NCBI GenBank assembly: GCA_025449615.1
Contig: JANWJA010000072.1
Span: forward strand, 1 to 7,883
Direction of reading: 5' to 3'
DNA: 7,883 bases
Origin: Methyloceanibacter sp.
GTDB lineage: Bacteria; Pseudomonadota; Alphaproteobacteria; Rhizobiales; Methyloligellaceae
Part shown: one piece after another, positions 1 through 7,780 of the stretch
Numbering within the stretch: position 1 is the first letter of the stretch
Layout of the letters: the number at the start of each line of letters is the position of its first letter
The notes under the pieces: model-generated
What the model was told of the DNA's origin: nothing
Seen by the model: the letters and a program-made list of their open reading frames with translations, nothing else
The model's database searches: none
Translations under genes and position numbers: made by a program

Positions 1-1884
<1,884 letters not shown>

Positions 1885-1892
1885 ATAAAGCC

Positions 1893-1920
1893 AGTTTAGC
1901 ATAATCCCGAAAAGTTGCAG
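1893..1920 (-). promoter_or_regulatory. Possible sigma70-type promoter of thiC
   Basis: On the minus strand, CTGCAA (1920-1915) and TAAACT (1898-1893) are separated by 16 bases. They match the -35 and -10 consensus only partly (3 of 6 and 4 of 6). The position is the main support: transcription would start near 1886, just before the first base of the riboswitch. A hairpin-forming repeat (1907-1929) overlaps the -35 element. Confidence 0.35.
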
Positions 1921-1929
1921 ACTTTTTGG
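1907..1929. repeat. Inverted repeat with 9-bp arms and 5-base loop
   Basis: CCGAAAAGT (1907-1915) and ACTTTTTGG (1921-1929) pair over nine positions, one of them G-T, around the loop TGCAG. It lies between the end of the membrane protein gene on the minus strand and the thiC leader, overlapping the proposed thiC -35 element. It could be a protein-binding site, or a weak transcription end for the upstream minus-strand gene, although no T-run follows on that strand. Confidence 0.35.
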
Positions 1930-1961
1930 ATCAGATTGTGCGTCAGAGCAGAGGCTTGCTA

Positions 1962-1987
1962 CCGGCGACAATCAATCTTGCCGCCGG
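1962..1987 (-). terminator. Weak hairpin after the small membrane protein gene
   Basis: CCGGCG (1962-1967) and CGCCGG (1982-1987) form a 6-bp GC-only stem with a 14-base loop, about 27 bases past the stop codon at 2014-2016. No T-run follows on the minus strand. It may help end transcription from the membrane protein gene before thiC, but a random stem of this size is common in GC-rich DNA. Confidence 0.25.
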
Positions 1988-2013
1988 CCACGAACCCGAA
2001 AAACGTGAAGGCG

Positions 2014-2508
2014 CTATCTGCGCCGCCGCCGTCGTGCCGCCTTCCGCGTCGGCTTGGCCGCGCGGGAAGGTGCCGACGATTTGGCCGGCATCGCGCTGCA
2101 ATATTTCTTGCACTCGTCTTCGTAACCCATCGCCGAGAGAATACCGCCAAGGACGATGAGCGCGATGGTGCCGAGGATGGGCCCGGCATGACTTTCCATC
2201 ATGCGATCGCCAAGCCCCTGAACCTTTCCTGGGAGCAAGAGCCTGAGGACACCGACAATGATGGCCAGCCAGCCGAGCAAGGTGATGATCACCCGCCAAT
2301 CCCCGATCCAGAGATTATGGGTATTGATGATGGCGATGCCCGCCACCAGCATCAGGATGCCGACCAGCCAGATGATGGCGAGGTTCCCCATGAAGTCTCT
2401 CATGACGCCGTTAAAGATGTCGGGGCTCAGCCAAAGCCCGAGCGCCATGCCTAACCCCATGACGAGCAAGACCGGCCCCATCAGCCGCGCTATCAATTTC
2501 GAATGCAT
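2014..2508 (-). CDS. Small four-helix membrane protein with basic C-terminal tail, function unknown
   Basis: This 164-residue protein is predicted by eye to sit in the inner membrane with four hydrophobic helices, at about residues 11-27, 43-62, 72-93 and 109-126. A short polar loop (DGWR-like, around NLWIGDWR 65-72) separates helices 2 and 3. The last 22 residues are rich in Lys and Arg and end in a run of six Arg, which should lie in the cytoplasm. Two cysteines (DECKKYC, 131-137) precede that tail. The start at 2508 is chosen because GGAGG lies 9 bases upstream and the hydrophobic N-terminus begins there. The frame extends upstream to a Met at 2595, but that added sequence looks non-coding. 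The gene is divergent from the efflux operon and lies upstream of thiC in the same direction. I do not recognise a family with certainty and assign no function. Confidence 0.75.
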   Translation of the reverse strand: MHSKLIARLMGPVLLVMGLGMALGLWLSPDIFNGVMRDFMGNLAIIWLVGILMLVAGIAIINTHNLWIGDWRVIITLLGWLAIIVGVLRLLLPGKVQGLGDRMMESHAGPILGTIALIVLGGILSAMGYEDECKKYCSAMPAKSSAPSRAAKPTRKAARRRRRR

Positions 2509-2573
2509 TTCTTTCGCCCTCCCGGTTTGAAAGTCGTAACGCCGATGAACAGCAGCAAACGTGCAGCAGGGAC

Positions 2574-2594
2574 TGGGAACTTCTGCAGTTCCCA
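2574..2594. repeat. Perfect inverted repeat, 8-bp arms around 5 bases; candidate operator
   Basis: TGGGAACT (2574-2581) and AGTTCCCA (2587-2594) are exact reverse complements separated by TCTGC. It lies 66 bases upstream of the divergent membrane protein start and 350 bases upstream of the pump operon. The symmetry and position fit a dimeric regulator site. A hairpin in the RNA is an alternative. No T-run follows on either strand, so it does not look like an intrinsic terminator. Confidence 0.45.
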
Positions 2595-2679
2595 ACGCCG
2601 TACCGACTGGATCAACTTTTCACTGAAACTTGGGGCGCGAATCGACGTGGCCGTTAAGGACTCGGGCGCCCACTGAAAT

Positions 2680-2708
2680 ATGACTAATTGTGATTCTAAT
2701 CATAACAT
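2680..2708 (+). promoter_or_regulatory. Possible promoter of the efflux operon
   Basis: ATGACT (2680-2685) and TAACAT (2703-2708) are separated by 17 bases and match the sigma70 -35 and -10 consensus at 5 of 6 and 4 of 6 positions. An operator-like palindrome lies in the spacer and reaches into the -10. The resulting leader would be about 230 bases, which is long, so a second promoter closer to the gene is possible. Confidence 0.35.
2688..2705. promoter_or_regulatory. AT-rich 18-bp pseudo-palindrome; candidate operator for the efflux pump
   Basis: TTGTGATTCTAATCATAA has arms of eight bases that match at seven of eight positions around a 2-base centre. It sits between the proposed -35 and -10 elements, where a bound repressor would block RNA polymerase. 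EmrAB-type pumps are often controlled by MarR or TetR family repressors that bind sites of this size. No such gene is in the window, so the regulator family is unknown. Confidence 0.45.
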
Positions 2709-2710
2709 AA

Positions 2711-2739
2711 CGCAAGTGGCTCTAAAGCAAGAACTTGCG
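2711..2739 (+). repeat. Inverted repeat CGCAAGT / ACTTGCG in the operon leader
   Basis: CGCAAGT (2711-2717) and ACTTGCG (2733-2739) are exact reverse complements with a 15-base loop. A further direct copy of ACTTGCG, inside GAACTTGCG, lies at 2775-2781. The first two directly follow the pseudo-palindrome at 2688-2705. They could form a leader hairpin or be half-sites for a regulator. Confidence 0.3.
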
Positions 2740-2943
2740 CCCTTAAGGCCCGGCAAAGTCGTCCCTATTCGTGAACTTGCGGCAAACTGGCGCTCCACAT
2801 GGCAAATAACGAGAATGTTGCGGCGAGCCTCTATCCGGTTTAATCCTCGGCCATTATTCCGCCGTGCTTCGCCGCGAATTGCGTTCTAGAGAACAGCCAC
2901 GGCAGCCACGCCATTCCCTGCTGCAACCTGGATAGGATGTAAG

Positions 2944-3990
2944 GTGAACCAAGACGCCTCGACGGACTCTCGCACCAGACCTGGCAATTTGTTCGCCACC
3001 TTGCGCTGGGTCGCGCTTCTGCTAGTCATTCTCGGCTCGATTGGCTTCGCCGTCGTTTACTGGCGCCATAGCGAGCTCTACCCCTCGACCGACAACGCCT
3101 ATGTCGGGTCCGATATCGTTCGGGTAGCAAGCGAAGTCTCCGGCCCCGTGATCAGGGTTTACGTCACCACCGACGACGCCGTGCAGACCGACGACCCGCT
3201 GTTCGACATTGACCCCACTCTCTACGATGCCGGTCTGCGCAATGCCCGCGCTCAGTTCGACTCCGCGGTCGCTGCCGCAGGCACCGCCGCCGACAATCTG
3301 AAGCAAGCCGCCAACACGCTCGAAGATAAGCGCAAAGCCCTCGAAGACGCGTTGAAGACCTACCAAGAGGCCAAGGATGCGCAAGGCGATAGCACCTCGC
3401 CCTCCTCAGGGATGAGCAGCGCGGTCTCCGGATGGCATGACGCGCTCAAAGCTTACAGGGACGCCGAGAGCGATTTCGAGGCCGCTCAAGACAAGCAGCT
3501 GACCGTGACCACGCCGACCGTGCAGCTGCGTTCGGCCGCTGCCGGCCTGACCAAATCCACCCATGACCGGGTCAAGACTCACGTCATCGCGCCGACCGAC
3601 GGCATCGTATCGAATGTCAGCTTGCGCCCGGGCGCCACCATCCAGGCTGGAACCCCGCTGTTCGCCATTATCGGATCTAACGAATGGTGGGTGAACGCAA
3701 ATTTCAAGGAAACCGATCTCGCCCGCATCCGGCTCGGGCAGCCTGCGACGGTGCGCCTCGACATGTATCCGAGCGCCACATTTGACGGCGTGGTGGAGAG
3801 CATCAGCGCCGGCTCCGGCGCCACTTTCTCGGTGCTGCCGCCAGAGAACGCCACCGGCAACTGGGTGAAGGTCACGCAGCGTTTCCCGGTGCGGATCAGG
3901 ATCACCAATCCTCCGCACGATCCTGCGGAACCCCTTCGCGTGGGCGCTAGCGCCACAGTCACGGTAGACACGACCCAGGAAAGCAAATGA
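2944..3990 (+). CDS. EmrA/HlyD-type membrane fusion protein of an efflux pump
   Basis: This periplasmic adaptor (348 residues) links an inner-membrane transporter to an outer-membrane channel. It has a cytoplasmic N-terminus and one membrane helix at about residues 20-40. Then come the TDNAYV signature (49-54) and the first lipoyl half-motif (about 55-90). An alanine-rich alpha-helical hairpin (about 95-205) carries a Ser/Gly-rich turn near 149-160. The second lipoyl half is around 208-243, followed by the beta-barrel block NANFKETDLA (251-260) and a C-terminal stretch GNWVKVTQRFPVRI typical of EmrA. Length and domain order are normal for the family. The start is GTG, supported by AGGA 6 bases upstream. 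The stop overlaps the start of the transporter gene by four bases (ATGA), so the two are translationally coupled. No outer-membrane partner gene is nearby. The substrate cannot be read from the sequence. Confidence 0.94.
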   Translation: MNQDASTDSRTRPGNLFATLRWVALLLVILGSIGFAVVYWRHSELYPSTDNAYVGSDIVRVASEVSGPVIRVYVTTDDAVQTDDPLFDIDPTLYDAGLRNARAQFDSAVAAAGTAADNLKQAANTLEDKRKALEDALKTYQEAKDAQGDSTSPSSGMSSAVSGWHDALKAYRDAESDFEAAQDKQLTVTTPTVQLRSAAAGLTKSTHDRVKTHVIAPTDGIVSNVSLRPGATIQAGTPLFAIIGSNEWWVNANFKETDLARIRLGQPATVRLDMYPSATFDGVVESISAGSGATFSVLPPENATGNWVKVTQRFPVRIRITNPPHDPAEPLRVGASATVTVDTTQESK

Positions 3991-5582
3991 GTCGGCGCAA
4001 TCTCGGCGGCGCCAAGTCGCGTCCACCGAAACCCCCGCTTCGCTCCGCACCGCCTCCCCCACCCCCGCCGCCTGAAAAGCGGCCATCGGTGGCGCTGGTC
4101 GTGGCGGTGGTGCTGACTGCCTTTCTCGAGGTGCTCGACATCACCATCGTCAGCGTCGCCATCCCGCATATGCTGGGCTCGTTTGGCGCGACCTCCGATC
4201 AGATCACCTGGGTGCTGACCTCTTACCTCGTCTCCGCCGCCATTGTGATGCCACTCACCGGCTATCTCTCCGCGCGCCTCGGACGTAGGCGCCTCCTCAT
4301 CTTCTCGATCCTAGGCTTTGTCATTTCCTCGGCGCTGTGCGGTCTCGCCTGGAGCCTCGAGGCCATGGTCATCTTCCGGCTGGCGCAAGGACTGATGGGC
4401 GCGCCGCTGGTGCCTTTGAGCCAGGCCATCCTGCTCGACGCCTTCCCGCGCGCGAAGGCCGGCCAGGCGCTCGCCATTTTCGGCCTCGGCATCATGGTGG
4501 CGCCGGTGCTCGGGCCAACCTTCGGCGGTTGGCTGACCGAAACCTTCGTCTGGCGTGCGGTGTTCTATATCAACGTGCCCATCGGCCTGTTCGCCCTTCT
4601 CCTCGCGATGGGCCACCTGCCGCAAACCGCAATTCGCTTCATGAAGACCGACTGGATCGGCCTCATTCTATTGGTCCTGGCTGTGGGCTCGCTGCAATTC
4701 GTGCTCGATCAGGGCCAGACCCGTGACTGGTTCAACTCCCGCCTGATCCAGGTCTTCACCGCCGTCACCATCTTCGCCAGCGTGGCCTTCCTGATGCACG
4801 CCTGGAACCGGCCAGGCGCCATTGTCGATCTTTCTCTGCTCAAGAACCGCAACTTCCTGGCGGGACTCATTGCCATCACTGCCTACGGCATCACGCTGTT
4901 CGGCACCGTCGCGCTGTTGCCACTGCTAACCCAACGTCTCATGGGCTATCCGCCGATGAACGCCGGTATGCTGTTCGTCCCGCGCGCCATCGCATCCGCC
5001 ATCACCCTCGCCATCACAGGGCAATTTCTCATTCGCTACATCGACCAGCGCCTGCTCGTGGCTGCCGGCCTCATCCTATCGGCGGTGGGCACCATCCAGA
5101 TGGCAGGCCTCTCGCTACAGGCCGACGCCTGGGCCATAGCCTCGCCCGGGATCATCGCGGGCATTGGCATGGGCCTGTTCTTCGTACCGCTGACCGCCAT
5201 TGCCTTCGGCAGTATCTCCGACAGCAAACTCGACGAGGCCGCCGGTCTCTACGCATTGATGCGGGGAATCGGATCTTCGGTCGGCATCGCCGTGGTGAGC
5301 TGGCTCTTTGTCCGCCAAGGCCAGGTGCATTGGGATGGCCTGATCGCCCATATCAGCCCATTCAATCCGGCGCTGCCGCCCTACATCGCGGCGCAAGGAC
5401 TGAACCCGCAATCGCCAGTAACCGTCGTTGCGATGGCGCAGGAGATCGGGCGGCAAGCGCAGATGCTCGCCTTCGTCGATCTGTTCTGGTTCATCGGATT
5501 GGTAACGCTCGCCATCTTGCCGCTGGTGCTGCTGATGCAGCGGCCAAAGACCACGGCGCTGCTGATCCCGGCCCACGCGTAA
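3987..5582 (+). CDS. EmrB/QacA-type (DHA2) drug:proton antiporter, MFS
   Basis: This 531-residue inner-membrane protein exports small toxic compounds in exchange for protons. Length and hydrophobicity fit the 14-helix DHA2 group. Visible family motifs are the first-helix motif LDITIVSVAIP (50-60), motif A GYLSARLGRRR (92-102) after helix 2, and the antiporter motif C GLGIMVAPVLGPTFGGW (166-182) in helix 5. The motif SxAGLYALMRGIGSSVG near 416-433 resembles the conserved block of EmrB. A periplasmic loop near 450-485 lies before the last helix. The start ATG overlaps the stop of the fusion protein gene, which indicates an EmrAB-like pair. The first 32 residues are unusual: a basic, proline-rich extension with eight consecutive prolines (22-29). 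The product probably needs elongation factor P to be translated past that run. The compound exported is not known. Confidence 0.95.
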   Translation: MSRRNLGGAKSRPPKPPLRSAPPPPPPPPEKRPSVALVVAVVLTAFLEVLDITIVSVAIPHMLGSFGATSDQITWVLTSYLVSAAIVMPLTGYLSARLGRRRLLIFSILGFVISSALCGLAWSLEAMVIFRLAQGLMGAPLVPLSQAILLDAFPRAKAGQALAIFGLGIMVAPVLGPTFGGWLTETFVWRAVFYINVPIGLFALLLAMGHLPQTAIRFMKTDWIGLILLVLAVGSLQFVLDQGQTRDWFNSRLIQVFTAVTIFASVAFLMHAWNRPGAIVDLSLLKNRNFLAGLIAITAYGITLFGTVALLPLLTQRLMGYPPMNAGMLFVPRAIASAITLAITGQFLIRYIDQRLLVAAGLILSAVGTIQMAGLSLQADAWAIASPGIIAGIGMGLFFVPLTAIAFGSISDSKLDEAAGLYALMRGIGSSVGIAVVSWLFVRQGQVHWDGLIAHISPFNPALPPYIAAQGLNPQSPVTVVAMAQEIGRQAQMLAFVDLFWFIGLVTLAILPLVLLMQRPKTTALLIPAHA

Positions 5583-5602
5583 GTCTGCGCGCGGCACAAC
5601 AT

Positions 5603-5628
5603 CTCCGGGATGCGACCCCGCCCCGGAG
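5603..5628. terminator. Possible terminator hairpin between convergent genes
   Basis: CTCCGGG (5603-5609) and CCCGGAG (5622-5628) form a 7-bp stem with a 12-base loop, 20 bases past the transporter stop and 21 bases past the stop of the convergent secreted-protein gene. No T-run follows on either strand. A small second palindrome, GAGATCAATCTC (5632-5643), is next to it. The placement suits a shared transcription end for both genes. Confidence 0.4.
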
Positions 5629-5649
5629 GATGAGATCAATCTCTAAAGT

Positions 5650-6018
5650 CTAGTAGCAGACCTTGGCGCCCGACGTGCAGACATAGGGCGAGATCACGCC
5701 GGTCCAGCAGATCGTGTAGGAATTCGATTTCACGATAGGGGGCCCGCGGAACAGGTCGGCAGAGACGCTGTCACGCCAATAAGGCTGCGGCTTGGCTTTC
5801 ATGCCACTCACCGTGATCGCGCTCAGTTTCTTCTCGGCCTTGAAGCCTGCGACGGCATCGGCAAGCGCGAGTTGTGCGCGCGAGATCGCTGTCTCCCTAT
5901 CGAACCCGTCGGCAGTTCCCGAGAACCCCGTACACGCGGCCGAAGCTGGCGACCCTTGCGCCATGCCAATCACCGCCGCAATCAAAGCAACAACCGCGAA
6001 CCGCCACAGCGACCTCAT
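5650..6018 (-). CDS. Small secreted protein with four cysteines, function unknown
   Basis: This is a 122-residue precursor with a clear Sec signal peptide: basic MRSLWR, a hydrophobic core at about 7-20, and a signal peptidase I site after Ala27 (A-S-A). The mature protein of about 95 residues should be periplasmic or extracellular. It contains four cysteines (29, 104, 114 and 121), which may form two disulfides. A helical middle region (about 41-63, rich in Ala) is followed by a Pro-rich part. Cys29 lies two residues after the predicted cut, but the preceding residues do not fit a lipobox, so a lipoprotein is less likely. The start is supported by GGGAGG 6 bases upstream. The gene is convergent with the pump operon and divergent from the SDR gene. 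I do not recognise a named family. Confidence 0.8.
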   Translation of the reverse strand: MRSLWRFAVVALIAAVIGMAQGSPASAACTGFSGTADGFDRETAISRAQLALADAVAGFKAEKKLSAITVSGMKAKPQPYWRDSVSADLFRGPPIVKSNSYTICWTGVISPYVCTSGAKVCY

Positions 6019-6069
6019 GAAACGCCTCCCTCAAACAACCGAATGATGCGCTAGGATAGTCCGGCCCGA

Positions 6070-6101
6070 AGCTGCATGGCAGTGCCTTTACGGCCGCAGC
6101 T
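6070..6101. repeat. Inverted repeat AGCTGC / GCAGCT in a divergent promoter region
   Basis: AGCTGC (6070-6075) and GCAGCT (6096-6101) are exact complements separated by 20 bases. They are in the 174-base gap between the secreted-protein gene and the SDR gene, both of which must start transcription here. No convincing -35/-10 pair could be drawn for either gene. With only six-base arms, chance is a fair explanation. Confidence 0.25.
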
Positions 6102-6192
6102 AGAGGTTGATGCTTGGCTGTAGCTGGAAAGACACAGTGCTTGCTCCAATTCGAAACGTTTGAGCGCGCCGGGGGCAGGTGGAGGAAATCCA

Positions 6193-6981
6193 ATGGCGTC
6201 CAGTCTTGTGGTGATTACCGGGGCGTCGAGCGGAATCGGCGAGGCAACTGCCAAGCTCTACGCAAGTCAGGGCGCCAAGGTCGTCTTGCTGGCACGGAGC
6301 AAGGACCGTCTGGACCTTGTAGCTGGCGAGATCCGGCAGGCAGGCGGCATGGCGAGCCCTTACCCGATCGACCTCGCCGACTCCGATGCCGTAAGCGAGC
6401 TTGGCCAACGCATCGGCCGGGAGCTCGGAACGCCTGATATTCTGATCAATAATGCCGGGGCGGGACGCTGGCTGCCCTTCCTCGAGACGAGCCCCGAAGA
6501 TGCCCGCGCCATGATCGCGCTGCCTTATCTTGCCGCTTTCTATATGACGCGGGCGTTGCTGCCAGCCATGCTCGCCCGGGGAAGCGGCAGCATCGCCTGC
6601 ATCGCCTCTCCCGCCTCCTATCTCGTCTGGCCGAATGCTTCAGCCTATACCGCCGCGCGCCGCGCGCTTTCCGGCTTCACCGAGGCGCTGCGCACCGAAC
6701 TGCGTGGCAAGGGGATCGCCATCACCCTTGTCGTTCTTGGCATGGTCGAGAGCTCCTATTGGCAGCACAATCCAGGAAGCCGCGAGAACGTGCCCAAGGC
6801 CACCAAAATGCTGCCCGTGCTGTCACCAGAGGAGGCGGCCGAGGCAATCTATTCTGGTGTCTCCAGAGGATCGCGGACCGTCATCAAGCCTTTCCTGCTC
6901 CGCCCGCTTTTCCTTCTCAATGCGTTCATGCCAAGACTCGTCGAGGCGCAAATGCGGCGTATGTCGAAACCGAGAGCGTGA
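6193..6981 (+). CDS. Short-chain dehydrogenase/reductase (SDR) with altered active site
   Basis: This 262-residue protein has the Rossmann fold of classical SDRs, which reduce or oxidise alcohols and ketones with NAD(P)(H). Visible parts are the cofactor loop TGASSGIG (9-16), an Arg after the second strand (ARS, 35-37) that suggests NADP(H), an acidic residue after the third strand (ID, 59-60), and NNAG (86-89). Catalytic Ser139 and Tyr152 lie 13 residues apart as expected. Three usual residues differ. The Lys four residues after Tyr is Arg156. The Asn of the fourth helix aligns by eye with Pro111. The PG after the sixth strand is Leu182-Gly183. The C-terminus (234-262) is hydrophobic then basic and may touch the membrane. 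The start at 6193 is chosen over an in-frame ATG at 6160 because GGAGG lies 7 bases upstream and the fold begins there. The DUF4239 gene follows after 19 bases. The substrate is unknown. Confidence 0.94.
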   Translation: MASSLVVITGASSGIGEATAKLYASQGAKVVLLARSKDRLDLVAGEIRQAGGMASPYPIDLADSDAVSELGQRIGRELGTPDILINNAGAGRWLPFLETSPEDARAMIALPYLAAFYMTRALLPAMLARGSGSIACIASPASYLVWPNASAYTAARRALSGFTEALRTELRGKGIAITLVVLGMVESSYWQHNPGSRENVPKATKMLPVLSPEEAAEAIYSGVSRGSRTVIKPFLLRPLFLLNAFMPRLVEAQMRRMSKPRA

Positions 6982-7000
6982 CGGCACAAGGAGGAACACA

Positions 7001-7780
7001 ATGAGCGACTGGTTGCTGAATCTGCCTGTCTTTTGGATGGCGCTTCTCGTCTTCATCGGCACGTATCTGTTCGCCGCTGCCATCCTTTTCGTGGTCACGC
7101 GCTTGGCGGTAAATGATCGCGCCAAAGCCTTCAAAGCCCTGTCGCCGGGCATGCTGCCGCCGCTCGGCATCCTCTTCGCCCTCCTCATCGGTTTTACCGC
7201 CGCTCAAGTGTGGAGCGATTTCGATAAGGCAAAATTGTCGGTTGCCACTGAGGCCAGCGCGCTTCGTGCGGTCGTGCTGTTGTCTCAGAACCTTCCACCT
7301 GAGCAAGACGCAAGACTTCGCGCCCTTGTCAGCCAGCATATCGATGTCGCCGTCAATCAAGAATGGCCGTCAATGGCGCACCAGCGCGCCGATTTCACCG
7401 CCCTCCCCTCCCATTTGATCGATGCGCTGAAGACGACGATCGCCGTGACAGCGGCCGACGACGGGCAAAAGATGGCTCAGCAGGAAATTTTAAGGGCGCT
7501 GCAGACTGCGCTCGATGCAAGGCGCCAACGCATCATCGTCAGTCAATCGGCGGTCAGCTCGGTGAAGTGGGCGGGGCTATTGCTACAAGCGCTGTGCACG
7601 CTGATCGCTATCGCCATGGTGCACAGCGACAATCGGTTGACGGCCGCGATCGCGCTCGGGCTGTTTTCGACCGGCGTTGCCGTGGCGATCTTGCTGATCG
7701 CGAGCTACAGCCGACCCTTCACCGGGGAAGTCTCAGTCGGGCCTGAGCTCTTGAAGCAAGTCATGACAACCGGCAACTAG
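7001..7780 (+). CDS. DUF4239 (bestrophin-like domain) membrane protein
   Basis: This 259-residue protein has four hydrophobic helices, at about residues 10-34, 52-70, 188-207 and 212-235. A soluble helical part of about 115 residues lies between the second and third. The block GILFALLIGFTAAQVWSDF (56-74), followed by a run with Glu84 and Leu/Arg-rich helix, and the C-terminal ASYSRPFTGEVSVGP (234-248) are typical of DUF4239. That family is distantly related to bestrophin channels and has no established bacterial function. The start at 7001 is supported by AGGAGG 6 bases upstream. The same frame extends up to 6635, but that part overlaps the SDR gene and is not coding. It is probably cotranscribed with the SDR. 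Family assignment is from memory of motifs and not from a search. Confidence 0.86.
   Translation: MSDWLLNLPVFWMALLVFIGTYLFAAAILFVVTRLAVNDRAKAFKALSPGMLPPLGILFALLIGFTAAQVWSDFDKAKLSVATEASALRAVVLLSQNLPPEQDARLRALVSQHIDVAVNQEWPSMAHQRADFTALPSHLIDALKTTIAVTAADDGQKMAQQEILRALQTALDARRQRIIVSQSAVSSVKWAGLLLQALCTLIAIAMVHSDNRLTAAIALGLFSTGVAVAILLIASYSRPFTGEVSVGPELLKQVMTTGN

Larger units (their letters stand above)
2509..2943. other. Divergent intergenic region (435 bases) with regulatory-type repeats
   Basis: No convincing gene is present between the small membrane protein and the pump operon. An open frame at 2680-2889 (69 codons) has no clear ribosome binding site and no recognisable protein character. The region should hold the promoters of both flanking transcripts. 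It contains an inverted repeat at 2574-2594, an AT-rich pseudo-palindrome at 2688-2705 inside a possible promoter, and the heptamer ACTTGCG at 2733 and 2775 with its complement at 2711. The octamer CACTGAAA also occurs twice, at 2621 and 2671. The bases around 2680-2715 are clearly more AT-rich than the flanking genes. Confidence 0.6.

Noticed and set aside
1915..2454. 179-codon plus-strand open frame opposite the small membrane protein gene
   Set aside because: It lacks domain character (rich in Asp, His and Pro in low-complexity order) and is a mirror frame of the better supported minus-strand gene.
2577..2591. LexA-type box (GAAC-N7-GTTC) within the inverted repeat
   Set aside because: The known alphaproteobacterial LexA site is a direct repeat, GTTC-N7-GTTC. 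The palindromic form here does not match it, and neither flanking gene is a typical SOS gene.
2509..2595. Upstream extension of the small membrane protein to a Met at 2595
   Set aside because: The added 29 residues do not look like protein, contain the inverted repeat at 2574-2594, and a GGAGG site supports the start at 2508.
2680..2889. 69-codon plus-strand open frame in the divergent gap
   Set aside because: There is no clear ribosome binding site and the protein is basic and unstructured in appearance. Its ATG overlaps the possible -35 element. It is more likely untranslated leader.
3406..4169. Long minus-strand open frames opposite the end of the fusion protein gene and the start of the transporter gene
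   Set aside because: They mirror two well-recognised coding genes in GC-rich DNA and have no protein family features.
6635..7000. Upstream extension of the DUF4239 frame
   Set aside because: It overlaps the SDR gene in another frame, is Arg/Ser/Pro-rich without fold, and a strong ribosome binding site supports the start at 7001.
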